A DNA stretch of 64,000 nt from Siphonodentalium dalli (GCA_032622095.1 CP136061.1:16740440-16804439); one strand, 5' to 3'. Shown: positions 34,001 to 49,000, numbered from the stretch's first letter. Numbers and translations: made by a program. Notes: a model not told the origin generated them from the letters alone.

Positions 34001-37000
34001 AATAATTTTATCTACGCATTCCACAGTGGGATATTTTCATTGGACGATATGGTAGTTCTAAGTGTTTCTCTATAAACAATCGTAACATAATGTTTTTTTT
34101 ATGTTTGTTTACATAACCATGGGTACAAACGTGACAATAACATGTGATGCACACGATATTTTAGATTTAATATTCTTTCTGTTTATGGTGGTTTTAGCAG
34201 ATGTGACTACGTTAAAATCTATACCCACAGGGAAGGCCGCCCGTATCTAGGGGTGCCACGATTAATCGTATAATCGATGAACCGTTAATAAAGACAATAA
34301 TCGATTACCATTTCCATCATCGACTAATCTGCGTTATTTATTTCGGACGTTGGAAGATGCTGGTTATTGTTGAAACATGTACCCTGATTGTTTTAAACAG
34401 TCTAAATTACAACTGAGGGGTTAACAACATTTGATCATGTATCAAAGAGATTCCGACAACTTGAGTACTACTGGTATATGTTGCAAACAGCCAGCAGTTC
34501 ATTTAATGACATGGTTACTCTTCGGGTCATTGTATATTCTTCAAATTGCATGGCGGTACTGCAGCTTTGAACTTATGCCGACATCGTTGTATATTTCTAC
34601 AAGAAAGGCGGCAAGTGCTATGTCTTTGAAATGGGCTGACTGTCAGTGAACTGATGCACTAGCCCTTAAATCTCACTGGACCAAAGGGGAGTTAATTGAC
34701 ATTCTCTCGAAATCAGGGAACATACAGTATTTTAATCAGCGATATTCTCTGTGGTGTCACTTGCAGCAATTATACTTTGTTTGTATTCAAGTACACTTAG
34801 ATGTTATTAGTACAGGCTGTCACTTATAGTGTGGTGACTGCTAAATGAAATTGACTATTACCAAATAATTAACTTGTTCCGAGTCCTGAAAATTGCGGGC
34901 GGGTGCCTACCATTGTAATTGTTATCCATGCTCTGGAAGTTTGCAGAAACTTAATAGTTTCCATAACATTAGATTCCTTTTTTCTTAGAAACCACCATCG
35001 GTCCGTCGTGCATTCCTACTTTTATATTGCTGGTTTGTCTGGCTATTAAATTAATCGCTACGCTCGTTCCAATGAACTCACAAATATAACCATAACATCG
35101 CCGAAAACTGTGCTTGTATTGAATACATTGTGCTCATTAGTCATTACCGGTGGTTTATGATGCACTTTATTAACACCAAAATTACACCAGTCGATGCCTC
35201 AAACAATCAGCGATAGCAGTTAACCAGCACCCAGCCAATATGGCAATAGGACATATTACGGAATACTTCCACTGATGTTATTAATATTAAGTATGATTAA
35301 TCGATAAAAGTCGATTATTGACGACCGATTATCGATTATCAAAATCAATAATCGTGGCACCTCTACCCGTATCTTTAACTACAATATTACCTGCAATATT
35401 TTGTCAATGTTATGAAGTTCCACGTCTCATCATCAAAAAGTTCAAGGTTTTGTAAAAGTAGAACATGACCAGAGTAGAGATTCTCCAATATTATTTATTA
35501 TCATTATTTGATTTAATATTAGAACTTTTGTTTGGCTTTAAAAGACTGACCTCAAAAACTTCAGTATACAACAACCTAAGGTTATCTGCATGACCAATGT
35601 TGAAACTGTGTTCTATCATGTGATACTAACCCAGGTTATCTGTATGACCGATGTTGAAACAGTGTTCTATCATGTTATACTAACCTAGGTTATCTGCATG
35701 ACCAATGTTGAAACTGTGTTCTTCTATCATGTGGCTCAGCATCGGTAATCTACAAACATAAATGAAGTATAAGCAGTGGAAATAAAATTTGTCAAAATAT
35801 TGATTATAATGATCACCATTATCACTACCATTGGCATGATATGTGATGAATTTGGTCCTTGTGAATACAACGGTTTTTTGATCGAATGGAATACCTCTCT
35901 TAAGTTTGTAAATTAATAGAATATCGAATTGAGGTATTTCATATTCTTCGTCGTGGAAATTATAAGATCCATAAATGTTTCACGTTTTCATCATTATGTC
36001 TCAATTAACTATCAAAAAACAAACGTTGTCACTGTTTTGTGAAGAGTACATCGACAATTAAAGACATAGTTTCTTCAAAATATTTAGAAAAATACCATTT
36101 CATCAATTTCCGTGCCGGTAAATTAAAACTTCCGGATTTGAATGTCACTAAAGGGAAATTCCTCTTTATATCGATTCAAAATGTGGAATTGAAGATTGAC
36201 CATTGCAGAATTACGCTATCACGGCTTTCTCAAAACTTTAATTAAACAGGCATTTGTTCAACGGAATTTGCCCTACGCCTTCGAGAACAGCCCATGTATA
36301 GGTAGGCATTACAAATGTCACTACAAATCAAAACTGAGCAAACATTATCAAATATTGAAAAAATAAAACATCTAATTGCGTGCAAGTGCAGTCATGTGAC
36401 ATAGCATACAGTTCAACAGAATTGTGAAGTATCTTTTCATGAATAAATTATAAACTGTTATATTTGCCAATCACAAAACAAAAGGGTTGAAACCATTAAA
36501 GTTAACTAAACACGTTCATTGCCGACTATGAGTTATCTCATATGTGTAAAAACGGCATGTTTACGAGTAATAATTATGAGTGTATGTACAGTAATGCTCT
36601 AAGTAATCAACTTCTTAACCACAGCAGAATTATAGGTAACTTTTCAGGATTTAGTCGGAGATATGGCTTGTTGCCATTCATCGGAAAGCTCTTGATTACT
36701 TAGAGCACTACTGTACTTTTAATATTTCGCAGTAGTTGTGAATTTTCAAATCTTAACAACAACTGCACCATGTTCATGTTGATTGTTTTGAAGTATTCGA
36801 AATTACTATTCCGAGTTGAATCAAATTTGAATCGAATATAGAGGTCGAATCGAATAAAAAAAACAAATATCTAATATTGTGTCTGAAATTTGCAGAATGA
36901 GGTCCCCAGAGGGTAAATTTAGTGATGCTATCCAGCATAGCGGGCTAGCATCACTAAATTCACCCTCTGGGAATCTCAATCTGCTCAGGCCTCAACTGCT

Positions 37001-40000
37001 ATATGTTGATTGATAGATTTGGGGTTTAATGTCGCTTTCAGCAACTAAGATTTAAGCTCCAGAGTTGAAGTTGGTGATGTTCATCCATTAGTCACATCGA
37101 TTATTTTATCTTCTGCAAATTAGTGGAAATAGAAATTTATCAGAAGGAAAAAGTAACTAAAATTACTATAGATACTTCCCAGAAGATGAGGCCAAAGCAG
37201 ATTGAGGTCACCAATAGGTGAATTATTGATGCTAGCCCACTATGTAGGGTAGCATCACTAAATTCACCCTCTGAGAACCTCAGTCTGCAAATGCACGATG
37301 AGCTCATGAGAGGACACACATACAAATTTCATATAAACAAATGCTCAAAAGATGTGAGGCTCCACTATTTTACCCATATGGAACAGACTACATGTACCAC
37401 AGTTTGTCGTGGAGGCAGAAGATGTCAGTGATTTTAAAAAGCTACTAGATACCCAACTTTTGTATCTGTGCTATGACTATGATAAGCAATCAAAATGATA
37501 AATATATATGTCTTTCAAAGCTAGACGAAAGTCCGAGCGACTTACGTCCAAGAAATATATGATATGATAATTGGGGAAATTTTACCAGCCAAATCTAAAA
37601 TTACAACAATATAGTAATTACATGCCTTGTTCCAGGAGTCAAAATCAGTTGATGCATGAAATGCTTACTTACCCATTTTTTATATGCCTGACTTGGACAT
37701 GATTTGAAAATAGCATTGTGTTACTAGTATAAATATTCTCCATTTTCTGCTTTCACTCTGGTGATTAATAAATAGAGAATCTAACCTGCTATGCTTGAAC
37801 TGTTCTTGACAGAAGAGACACATTTTACAAAATGAGGAATCCTCTCTTTCCTTGTGTTGAACTTCAAGTATTCTCTCCTGAAAGTCAAAATAAAACTACA
37901 ACTGCATATAAAATGAGTAAAATATGTGTCAATGACACTGTAGATCAACTTGGATGGGGATATTTTCATGGGTTAGTCAATTGAGTGATTAGGAATGCGG
38001 AAAATTGAAATGTCTAAGTAATACTAGATATCAACATGAAAAGATATATATAATGTAAAATCCAAGATAACCCACCCCCCCCCCCCCCGGCAGCCATGTT
38101 TTCTCCCATGAAATTCAATAAACTGCAGATAAAACTGGGACTAGAGGTCACCCCAAAGATTGATATGGTGATGATCGAATGAGGTACATTATGTAGGTGG
38201 CCTGTAGGGTGTGCTGAAGGATTTAGTCATACAAAAAGTAACAAGAGGTGGCATCAGAGATGCTGTGTGTCGTTTTCGGTGGCTTACCGCCGGTGGCTAC
38301 CACCGGTGGCTACCGCCAATTGGTGTGCATCAGTATCGGTAGACTAATTAATAGGTAAAATCGAAAAATGACTAATTAAGGGACATAACTCTATCAAATT
38401 TTATCGGGCCAGGCTGGTTTTCGAACTCGTCCGAAATATTCTTGGCAAGTACGTCTATTCCAAATTTTAAACAAATCGGAGGACGTTTGTTGAAGTTATC
38501 GTGCTAAAGAGCTAAAAATTCACGAAAAATGACTAATTAAGGGCCATAACTCTATAAAATTTTATCGGACCAGGCCGGTTTTCGAACTCGTCCGAGATAT
38601 TCTTGGGAGACACCTATATACCAAATTTCAATCAAATCGGATAACGTTTGTTGAAGTTATCGCGCTAACGAGCTGAAAATTCGTGAAAAATGACTAATTA
38701 AGGGCCATAACTCTATCAAATTTTATCGGACCAGGCCGGTTTTCGAACTCGTCCGAGATATTCTTGGGAGACACCTATATCCTAAATTTCAATCGAATCA
38801 GATAACATTTATTGAAGTTGTTGCGCTAACGAGCCTAAAATCAGTGAAAAATGGCAAAGGGCCATAACTCTGTAATAAATGTGCGGACGAACCCGATTTT
38901 TTGTCTGCAGCTTACGTGCATGGATATGTACTCACACACAAATTTTTTTTTTAATCCGTCAAACGTTTGATGTTATAAGCAAAACAGGCCGCCCACCCGC
39001 CCGTCCGCCGTCCCCCATCAAACTATAAGTCGAGTTTTGGAAAAAAACTCGACTAAAAATGCAAGATGGCTGCCAGTTAGAGTTTAATATATGCCCGGGA
39101 ATGAAAAAAACAGGAACCGGGAATGAAACCCCTTCAGAACCGGGAACCGGGAACGTTCCGGGGAAATATATGGCTTGTATGCACACGTTGTACAACATGG
39201 GTTATTCTCAATTTGTCTACAGTTTGGGCGACAGGGATCACAATAATAATTTAGATTAACTAATGGATATTCCAAATTGTTATATTTGACCATCTTGAGC
39301 CACATAATGGTATACAACGTAACATTACACAAATTGGAAAACAAAACCATCGTTCAGACATCCCAAACTTCAAACGAATTGTTGCCGACGTGAACTTCTC
39401 GTGGCATCTCGTAACCTGTCTGTGTACTTTAACTTAAGAGAATACAAAATAAACAATCTATATATAGTTCGATGAAATTTGTGTGTTAATTTCCAATACT
39501 TTTTATATTATCGGGAGTCGGATGTAGTCTTGCAAAATACAATTGCCTCAGATTACTGACGCAACATCGCCGCAATTAATAATTTGATACACGTTGTAAA
39601 AGTCTTGTTTCCACACGAACGGTTCATGCCACTACGTTGTGACTCGTGAGCTCGTGTCGTGAAGTCCTGGCTGTTCATGGGCCACGAGACCAAACCTTAA
39701 GTCCTTATGACTCCTTAACCATTAGACGATAGCATGGTCAATTCTAATCACACTTTATGTAGGATTTTGCAGATATATAACATATATACTGCATTGTGCG
39801 CTGTGCATGGACAAATAAAATGAAAATATGCGCTGTTGGTGTCCCATTATATATGATATACCAAGTGTTAACAATTCACCTCATTCCCGGTTCCTACAGA
39901 TCATATTCCCGGGAAACGGGAATGAGTATGGGACCCGGGAACCGGGAAATTCCCGTTCCCGGGATTAAACCCTACTGCCAGTGGCCATGTTTTTCATCCA

Positions 40001-43000
40001 TAATTGTTCAAATTTGATAGCTCCCATCTAGATGTGATCCTAAAAATCCTAATAATCTGACTTGGCACTGAAAGGGTTAAAGAAATTGTTAAAGGAAATT
40101 TTGTGATAACAGACTCACAGGTTGGCACTTTATCTATTGATGAAGGCAACTTTATTTACAGATGTGGGTCATCCGGGATAAGCTCTTACCAATGTTTTCT
40201 TTTGCAAAAATTCTCTGAGCTGGTTATCTTCAGGAAGAACATCACAAAGTAAGTAGTACTGATCTTTTGGACCTGCAACATTAAAGTTAGTGCTCAATTG
40301 TTAGAGGTCACAGGTACGGGTCTGCGATGCATCGAATCGAAATTAATTTTCTATTCATCCCTCTGAATCGAATCGTTTTCGATTTTGAGTACCAGTTTTT
40401 CGATTCGATTATCTCAAAGAATCTTAAGTACACTGCGCGTTTCTAGTATATAGCGTGCCTAGATCGATCATTTTACCAATAATCCGAAGAATTTAGAAAA
40501 TCAAATTCTCAAAAAATCCTGTGATACATTTGAATAAACTACGATGCAAAATGCATGGACCATCCTCAACAATTTGGTGCACGTCAGGGAACATCGTCTC
40601 AGAATAGCGATAACGCAACGCGAAATCCGCTATATAAAATGGCGGAAGATAAAAATTAAGTATAAATGGATCTGTTTTTTTCATTTGCGGTGTACTAGTA
40701 AATACGCGACATGGTGGAAATACAATATTTTCCAAAATAATTAAAATATATATCTCCTAGAAGTATCTTGCCCACTGAACTACATGTATATGGTATATAT
40801 CCCAAGGTAGGAGGGGTTAACTCTCTGAGTTGAAACGAGAGGCCGATCACGATCGGCAGATGTTTAACCCATACCTTGGCGATAGCGATTAGCTATTTTT
40901 ATAAATTTTATAAATCCTTACATCAACCTTTTCATGAGTGCTAAAGTTTCAACAATTCACACTTAATATAGTGATCATGTGAAAAATATTTAGTTATCAC
41001 ATTGTGTCAACAGGATTGGCGGAGGATGTTAATATTTTTAAGCAAATAAACCAAATGACCCTCACTATGCAGGTTAGGGGTGTGTTCTTGTCAACTATGC
41101 CAAGAACTACATGTATAAACATAATCAATGGAAATATTTGAGTTATCAAATCGGATAGAATAGGGTTAATCTTACCCAAACTAATGAACTGATAAACACA
41201 AAATAGTCTATACAAAGCATGTCATTGGATTTAGAAACCCATACAATAAGTCAGTCTCAAGAATACCAGCACCATTAATATTACCCTGGAGCCCAAATGC
41301 AATTGAGGGAATTTCAAAATAAGACATTTCCTCTAATGATGAATATATAATTGGTGATTTATTGAAACCCTTACTGAACCTGGATCAAAGTGAAATGGAT
41401 AATATTATATCTGTCTATCGCATAATATGTGTCTATGGAATGGTTTCATTTTAATCCCAAATCCATGCAAATCAAAAGTGGATCACCATCAACCTGGACA
41501 TAATATAGGAGAATGATCAAATGAAAAGCATCAAAACCATATGATGTGTGGAGAGGGTTAATCATTTGCAATGACATCATATCATGGAACTGAGGAATGT
41601 GTGGATAAATTTTTGTCTAAGATAAGACAACAGTGTATGTAGACAACAATGTCTGTAAAACATCCCTACAAAGTAACAATGGACTATTCCAATTTAATAT
41701 TTTAGAATAGGTGTCCTATAGTGTGTACATAAACTTTAGTAATGAACCTGTTTCAGCAAAGGGGTTAACTTAATATTGCACAGAAAACAGAACTCCACCA
41801 GATAGCCATCAATCAATTTGACATTAATATGATAACAAATCCTGCCAGCCAACAGTACCACTATCAGGCTTTATAGCATGTCCATAGTGATAATTAACTC
41901 ATTTCAATAACACACATGGTCTGCGAGATATGTTCTCTTAAAATTCCCAGCAGTAATTACTTGAATTATAAAGGGTCATAACTCTGTTAAAATATATCGG
42001 ATCAAACCCATATTCGAACTCGATCTGTATTTAGGGGTGATAAATTCATATACCAAATTTGGTGCTGATCAGATGAAAAATGTTTTGAGTCATAGCAGCT
42101 TGGGTGAATTCTAAGTAAACATAAGAGTGAAAAGGGTTAATTAAACAATACCAAAAACCATACAGACGAAGAACATGCTAAGAAAAACCTAGGTAAGAAA
42201 TATGAGGCAGATCAGAAGAAATATGTTCAACTTATTACATTGGATAGCATGTGTGTAAAGGGTTAATTATTTTCTAAACCGATCAACCAATCAATACCAA
42301 AAACTATACAGATGAGGGGCATGTCATCATAAACCTACATATCAAATATGAAAACAATCGGACAAAATATACTTCGGTTTTAGCATCGGATTTTTGTTTT
42401 TTTAATTTTATTTTTGAAAAAGGGTCATAACTCCTTTAAAATAAATCGGATCAAACCCATATTCGAACTCGATCTGTATTTTGGGCTCTGAAACTCGCAT
42501 ACCAAATTTGGTTCCGATCAGATAAAAATTGTTCGAGTTATGACAGCATGCGTGAATTCGAGGTCGAAAAAGGGCCATAACTCCGTAAATAAAATTTGGA
42601 TCAAACCCATATTTGAACTCGATCTATATTTTGGTCTGAGAAACTCATATACAAAATTTGGTTCCGATCGGATAGAACATTTTTGAGTTATCGCACCATA
42701 CGTAAAGTGTCTACGGACAGACAGACAGACAGACGGCTCGACGCACGACGGACATATCTTCTGTCATGTTCATGACCTTGTAATCACGTGATCTCTATCA
42801 CGTAGCTAAGTAATCGCCATATTTTTATCCCCAGTAGGACATTCCTCATGAACGGAGTGGGTGCGAAACCCTGGGAGGGAGCTCAGAGTTCAGTGGGCAA
42901 GATACTTCTAGGAGATATATATTTTACTTATTTTGGAAAATATTGTATCTCCTTCAAAGGTATCTTCCCACTGAACTATATGGTAAAAAATAGAATTTTC

Positions 43001-46000
43001 TAGCAGGTGGAGGCCACGAGGAAACATAAACACCGCTATGCACCTGAACCAAAGAACTGGATTGACCTGATAACCTACAATATATATATATATATGCACA
43101 ATATGACCATAAGCCAATGTAATATTACCCCATAAGACTAATACCTGTCAGAAGGCTCAAACGAAACAAAAAGTGGCCACTTGGGAGTTGAAAAACCTGC
43201 AAATAAAGTAGATAGCTTCAGAAAGACATGGAGATGGAGACGACATTCCCTTCGGAGCTTATAGCTAATAATATATCCCCCCCCCCCCCCCCCGAAAGGG
43301 GAGAAACATCTATTTTCTAAGGGAATGGAAATAGAAAAATACCCATTGACAAGAAATCCCCGGCCGAGTAGATAAACAAAGGGATGGCCGAATACTGAAT
43401 AACGCCCCTAACGGGCTAACCCAAGGTATAAAGGAGACCCCCCCTTAAAAACAATAGAACCAATCCCAGAACCAAATCGTGAGTGGGGTGGGCCGAGTCC
43501 CAGTACGAGATGAGAGCCCGATGAAAAAACAGCTGCAAGCTCAAAAAAGCGCCCGACACCAATTAATCTGTGACAAGCCATTGTCTATAAGGATGAGGTA
43601 TCATTGATCAATACTCTGACCGGGAAGCGAATGGGTATTATACGGACATACTATGCAAAGCTCAGGCCATATGACTAACTGGGCTCAGCATTGGAGTCTC
43701 ACAGAAGAAAACTTAGTTTGAAGCCTGGAGTTCGAGATATAAATGACTAAGATGCCATAAGCCATTGCATTTGCCCCTGATGACATTCCAAATGTGGAAA
43801 CGCCGACCAACACAGTTAAACCCAACTGACAAATCACAGGCTACTGTATCCATGATAGAAAGGCAGCCAGGAACCGAAATTCCAATGTCATGAAGGTGGA
43901 AAACACACAAGAAACAAAAATTGTGCTAAATACATGTATGCATCAGGATGGTGGCACAAGCCCAAAACCAGCGGAAACCGATGGCAGGTAGGTAGCTAAA
44001 AGCAGACCAAGACGCACCGCGCCCCCAACTGTTCTTGCTCTTCTGACTGGCCCCTGACGAGTTGATGGTGCAAGGTATCCCGTCTGGGATGGATGGGGTG
44101 CCCCTCCGATTGTACCCTGTTCCGGAGACAACCATCACCCGAAGTGCGAATCTAGAGGGCGGATCATATGATCTGCATCCTACACCCAATGGTAGTGAAT
44201 ATCTCGCACGAGGGGAAGCAGCTGGCAAGAATCTTCTTCAGTCTGTCTGAAGTGTGCACAACGTGAGTCATATGCTGCCCCTTAGACGCAACATTATCCT
44301 GCAGTGGTAATCCCCGATGTCAGCAAAAGACCTGGCTTTGTATATTAAATGAGACCACTATGCGAATCAAGCACTATCAAGAAAAAACAAAACCAATGTG
44401 TACCAACAACAGAGCCCATAAGACGAATGACGTATTAGAACCAAAGGCCGATCTCACAGAAGCCTTTTCTTTCTTCTTTTCCTCGCTAACACGCCATGTT
44501 GCCCATTAAGCCCGAGCGGGGTGGCTGAATTAGACCTCATGTCAACTGCGTTCTGAAATGGAACATATGTCTAACTATGGATAATGGACTCATCTATGTA
44601 TTACTTATTTCAAAAGTGAATTCCATTTTTAGTTAGAACTGAAAGCAACCTGCAGATAAAAGATATGCAAGTGCACCCACCTAAAATATAAAACCATATT
44701 TAGAAGATAAACCCTATATATGGTTATTTGGCAACCATAGCTGTAGGTGATTTCCTTATTAAAGTGAGATGAAACACTCCGGTAGGATGATCAAACAGAA
44801 ACGGAGAATAATCTGACTCAGTAAATCCAAAGTTCCAACACACACGCTGTCATTCTCATCTATTAATGAAACACAGTGACGGTCGGAGATAAAGCTTGTT
44901 TATATGCTTGTTTATCTCCGATTCTTGCGTCCCAAATCGAGATGTAAATATTTACCATTTCTCGCACCCGAACCAGTCCAGAACATGTCTTAAAAGTCAG
45001 GAAAATTAAAGGGCGCGAGTCATATAATAATCGAGTGATATGAATGACCCACCCTCCAAAGTATACTCCTGAAGACTATAGACACTCTTCCAGCAATGAC
45101 CGTGACCTCGCAAGAGCTGGATGGAACATTGAAAGAAGCAACAACTTATAAAGCAAGAAGTTGAACACTTCCCCAATCCGAGAACAATAAAATATTTTAA
45201 TACCTCTCAGGATGGTCGATCCCATGTCGCCGAGTTTGCAGTCCGATGGTATAACCACTCAGCTCTTGACGACGCTTGTGCAGGGAACAAATTGACTGGC
45301 ATCTCAGGGCAATTTGCTACCAAAACCCATGCAACTTGGATCTTATTTCTTCATTTCTCTGTACCTGGGTACGCCAACGGTCGTCCCGATTATACGAATT
45401 GGAGTCCCGTTCGATAGTCCAGGAAGCCCACCAAATGCGGCCAATGGGTTCGATGGGTAGCCCCAACCCGTGACCTGTTTGGTGGGACTATCGCCCCGAG
45501 TGCTAATTACGCCAATGAAGGGAACACTATATATCGACAAGTGTCAGTGTCCTGGTCTCAAAGGTTTCTGTCTCTTCTCTTAGGACCCTCGAAAAGAGGG
45601 GAAGCACTCTGATGTTCTTTTAAATTGTATATGATTTTAGAATAATGCTATCAAATCATGTCAATCTGAGGTTATTTGCTAATCAAAATTTTGACATTAA
45701 TTTCCTCCCTCGTGAGCGCATGTAAAGGTGACCCGAAAGGAATGTCTAAAGCCATTTCACCTCGGGCTGGAGCTACTGCTCGACCTGATCCCGATCTCCA
45801 TCCGTCCGAACTGGCGATGGGGTGTTAAAAGCTCAAGACACAACGACAAGCTTCCTTTCTAATTTCATGTGAGGTCTGGTCATTGTGGACCCCTGAGGAA
45901 TGTCCAGAGCCTGTACATCTCGGGGATGGAGCAGCAGCTCGTACGGATCCCGATATCCAACCGACCGAACTGGCGATGGGAGGTTAGTGGGTACCAGTTC

Positions 46001-49000
46001 CCTGAATATGTCTCTGGAAGAAAGTATAATCCCCACTTGCTTCAAACGGGTTGTGATTAAACCATTGCTGAAAAAGCCAAATATGGATAGGAACAATCTC
46101 AAGAACTATACACCTGTTTCTAACCTTCCTTTTGTATCCAAACTTCTCCAGAGGGTGGTGCTCTATCAACTAAGACAACATCTGGAGGAAAATGATTTGA
46201 ATGAATCTTTCCAATCAGCTTATTGACAACACAACAGCATGGAAACTGCAAGTTTCCCTGTCACCAATGACTTGCTTTGTGCAGCAGATGATCACAATAT
46301 CACTTAGACCCCGAAGCCACGACAAATAGTTTTCGCGGCTGGCTCAACCAATTTCGTGACTGGTTAGCTAGCTAAGCCGGCTCAGTAGCAACATTCGTGG
46401 CTGACGAAATATGGAAGCTCAGCCAGCTGAGACATTATAAACAATTTATACTTTAACACATTCAACACTGAATGGATGCTCCCATTCAGTTATATGAAAG
46501 CATGTAATGGAATAGTCTATTCAACATAGCCCGGGTGTTCTGATAATATAAGAACCATGCTGTGTCCATGCGAGTATGCCAATATTAGGCAATGTAGTTT
46601 AGTTCTTTGCGATTCACAGTACTGTTGTGCTTGACATATATGCACATGGCTTAGCCATTTTACAATTCCAACGGTGGAGATTTTTTTATGTGGCTGGCGT
46701 TAGAGAAAATATGGCTGGATGCGGCTTGTGGCCAACATGGCTGGCGGCGTGCAATGGCGGCTTCAGGCTCTAATGTCACCTTAGCCTCATTTCTCTATCT
46801 CTCTGCTACCATTGATACTTTGAATCACAATATCATCATTTCACTCCATAACAAAACAATCAGAATTTCTGGGAAAGTTCTCCACTGGTCCAAATCATAT
46901 ATCTATCAGACAGACTCCAGATTGTTCAAAATGGTGAGTTCTGTTCTAAACCGCATGAACTATCATTGGGTGATCCCCAGGTATCTGTCCTTGGACCAAT
47001 GCTTTATCTTATGTACACTAAACCATTAGGGCAAACAATCAATACCACTAGTGATGCGGACCGGAACACCCTGGGTGGTCCGGTCCACTGTCAAGGCGGT
47101 CCAATCCGTCCAGTCCAGGCCATTCCGGTCCAGTACCCATGCAAAGACCGGTCCAAGGCGGTCCGGTCCACTAACATGTCAATGAATTGCCCGATTTTGA
47201 CATTTTCTCGAAGAAGTTACGCTATATATATTAAATAATTTAGTTCCCTACGTCGCAATAAGTGCATATAACATGTTTGACAACAATTGTGCGTTGCATT
47301 GTCAATTTGTCTTGTCTCTGGTCCAAGGCGGTCCAGTCCGCATCACTAAATACCACATGTCTGCCAATGATACACTGATTTATATGCCCAGAAGGCAAAG
47401 CAGAATGAGGTCCCAAGTTGAATTTGGTCATGCTAGCCTGCGGTGTGGGATAGATTCACTAAATTTACCCTCTGGGGACCTCATTCTGCAAATGTCAGAC
47501 ACACTATTTCCAGAATTACAGTCTGCTGGGGTGTCCAGAACAGAGAGCAAATTATAATCTTCCCTAAATCAGTTATTTTCATAAATTTCACTGGTGATCA
47601 GCGTTAGCGGGCATATAAAATTAGCTTTATTTATTACACCTTAATGGTTCTATTTAGTGGCAACTACAAATGTGCTGTTGGCATTGAACTGTGGATTCCT
47701 CTGTTAAAACCTGGATGACCTCCAATAAACTGATGTTAAACAATGACAAAACTGAAGTCATGTGGGTTGCAAAACCATACATTGTCAACCAATTGTGCAT
47801 TACATCACTGCAAGTAGAACGTGACACTATTATCTTCTCTTCGTGTGTCAAAAATCTAGAAGTCCATCTCGATCGAACATTGTCTATGGAGACACATATC
47901 GACCACCTCTGCAGGTCTATATTCTTGGAATTGCGACGCCTTGGCCAGGTCCGCAAATATCTCACTGTTGACGCAGCAAAAAAACTTGATGGTTCGTTTA
48001 TTACGAGTCGTCTAGACTACTGTAACATACTATTATTCCGGCTCCCCGATTCGCAAATCAGCAGACTTCGATGCTTGTAGGACACCGCCACCAGAATTGT
48101 ACTTTGAAGAAGGAAAGGCTGTAGCGTAACAACCATGCACGCCGACCTTCACTGGCCACCTATCAAAGATCGGATACAATTCAAAATAGCTACATTTGGT
48201 TTCCGTCAGATGTTTGTCTCTGATTCCCTTCCCGAATATATTAACAGTCTGGTATATCCATGCACTCCCCGGCGAAAACTTCATTCTGGTCAATCGTCCC
48301 TTCTCTGCCCTCAAGGTGCAAATCTTATGACTGTCGGCGACAGAGCTTTCTCTTATATGTTCCGACGACGCTACCCTGACACAAAGAAAACTAACAAAAT
48401 CTGATTACTAGTACATATAATTCCACATATTTATTGATTATTTTGCATGTGCATTCCTTGTGTATTTATATAATGTGTAAAGCGCTTGGGACCCCTTGCG
48501 GAGGATAGGCGCCATATGAATATTATTATTATTATTTTTGTAGGTGGAGAAATTTGTGAGGGGAAAGGGACCCTAAAAGAGACCTGCAGCCCTTTAGGCC
48601 AACAAAAATTAAATGTCTGGTTTGGGTTACAAGCCGAAAAAAATAGGGTCGGTAGGGGGAGGCTTGAATTTTTATTATTTTAATTAATTTTGTTATTTTG
48701 ACATATTCTTATAATTTTTCATGTGCACATTTTACTCTACAAGATTGACATAAGATTACTTTTGATTATTTTTGTATAAATTTTATTATTACACAATACT
48801 TTTACTTAGAAATCAATCAATTCTGAGATGCTAAAATGTGTTTTTTGTGTTTTATGAAATTTTTTAGAAGAATTTAAATAGATTTTCTTGAAAACCATGA
48901 GAAAAAAAACACAAATATTAGTTTCTTTGACCCTGCGTAATTGCTTGCTCTTGTAATGTTTGAAGGCCGAGGCTGCTTACCATTATCGAGGCTGCTTACC

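Larger units (their letters stand above)
46000..48540 (+). pseudogene. L2-like LINE, decayed and interrupted
   Basis: Order of recognisable pieces: FKRVVIKPLLKKPNMD and NYTPVSNLPFVSKLLQRVV (46050-46160); a gap of unrelated DNA about 46305-46780; ATIDTLNHNIIISLHNK; GDPQVSVLGPMLYLMYT (46966-47020); a hAT insert; MSANDTLIYMP (about 47359-47391), where polymerases have ADD; a family-B hairpin; MTSNKLMLNNDKTEVMW; SRLDYCNILLFRLPD; ADLHWPPIKDRIQFKIATF; GDRAFSYMF. The 3' end has 'aaagcgcttgggacccc' and an ATT microsatellite, typical of L2-like tails. The catalytic ADD is changed to AND, and there are many frameshifts. Confidence 0.85.

Noticed and set aside
43147..43199. Exon-like segment on the minus strand (tttatttgcag acceptor, ACAG|gtatta donor) between ZNF277 exons 2 and 3
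   Set aside because: Its best reading (FSTPKWPLFVSFEPSD) has no match in the family. Including it breaks the phase that otherwise joins exon 2 directly to exon 3.
43926..44250. Overlapping frames on both strands in the GC-richer block
   Set aside because: Open frames are expected by chance at higher GC; none shows a recognisable domain or splice context.
45833..46102. Minus-strand 89-codon frame
   Set aside because: Antisense shadow of the L2-like LINE and its upstream repeat.
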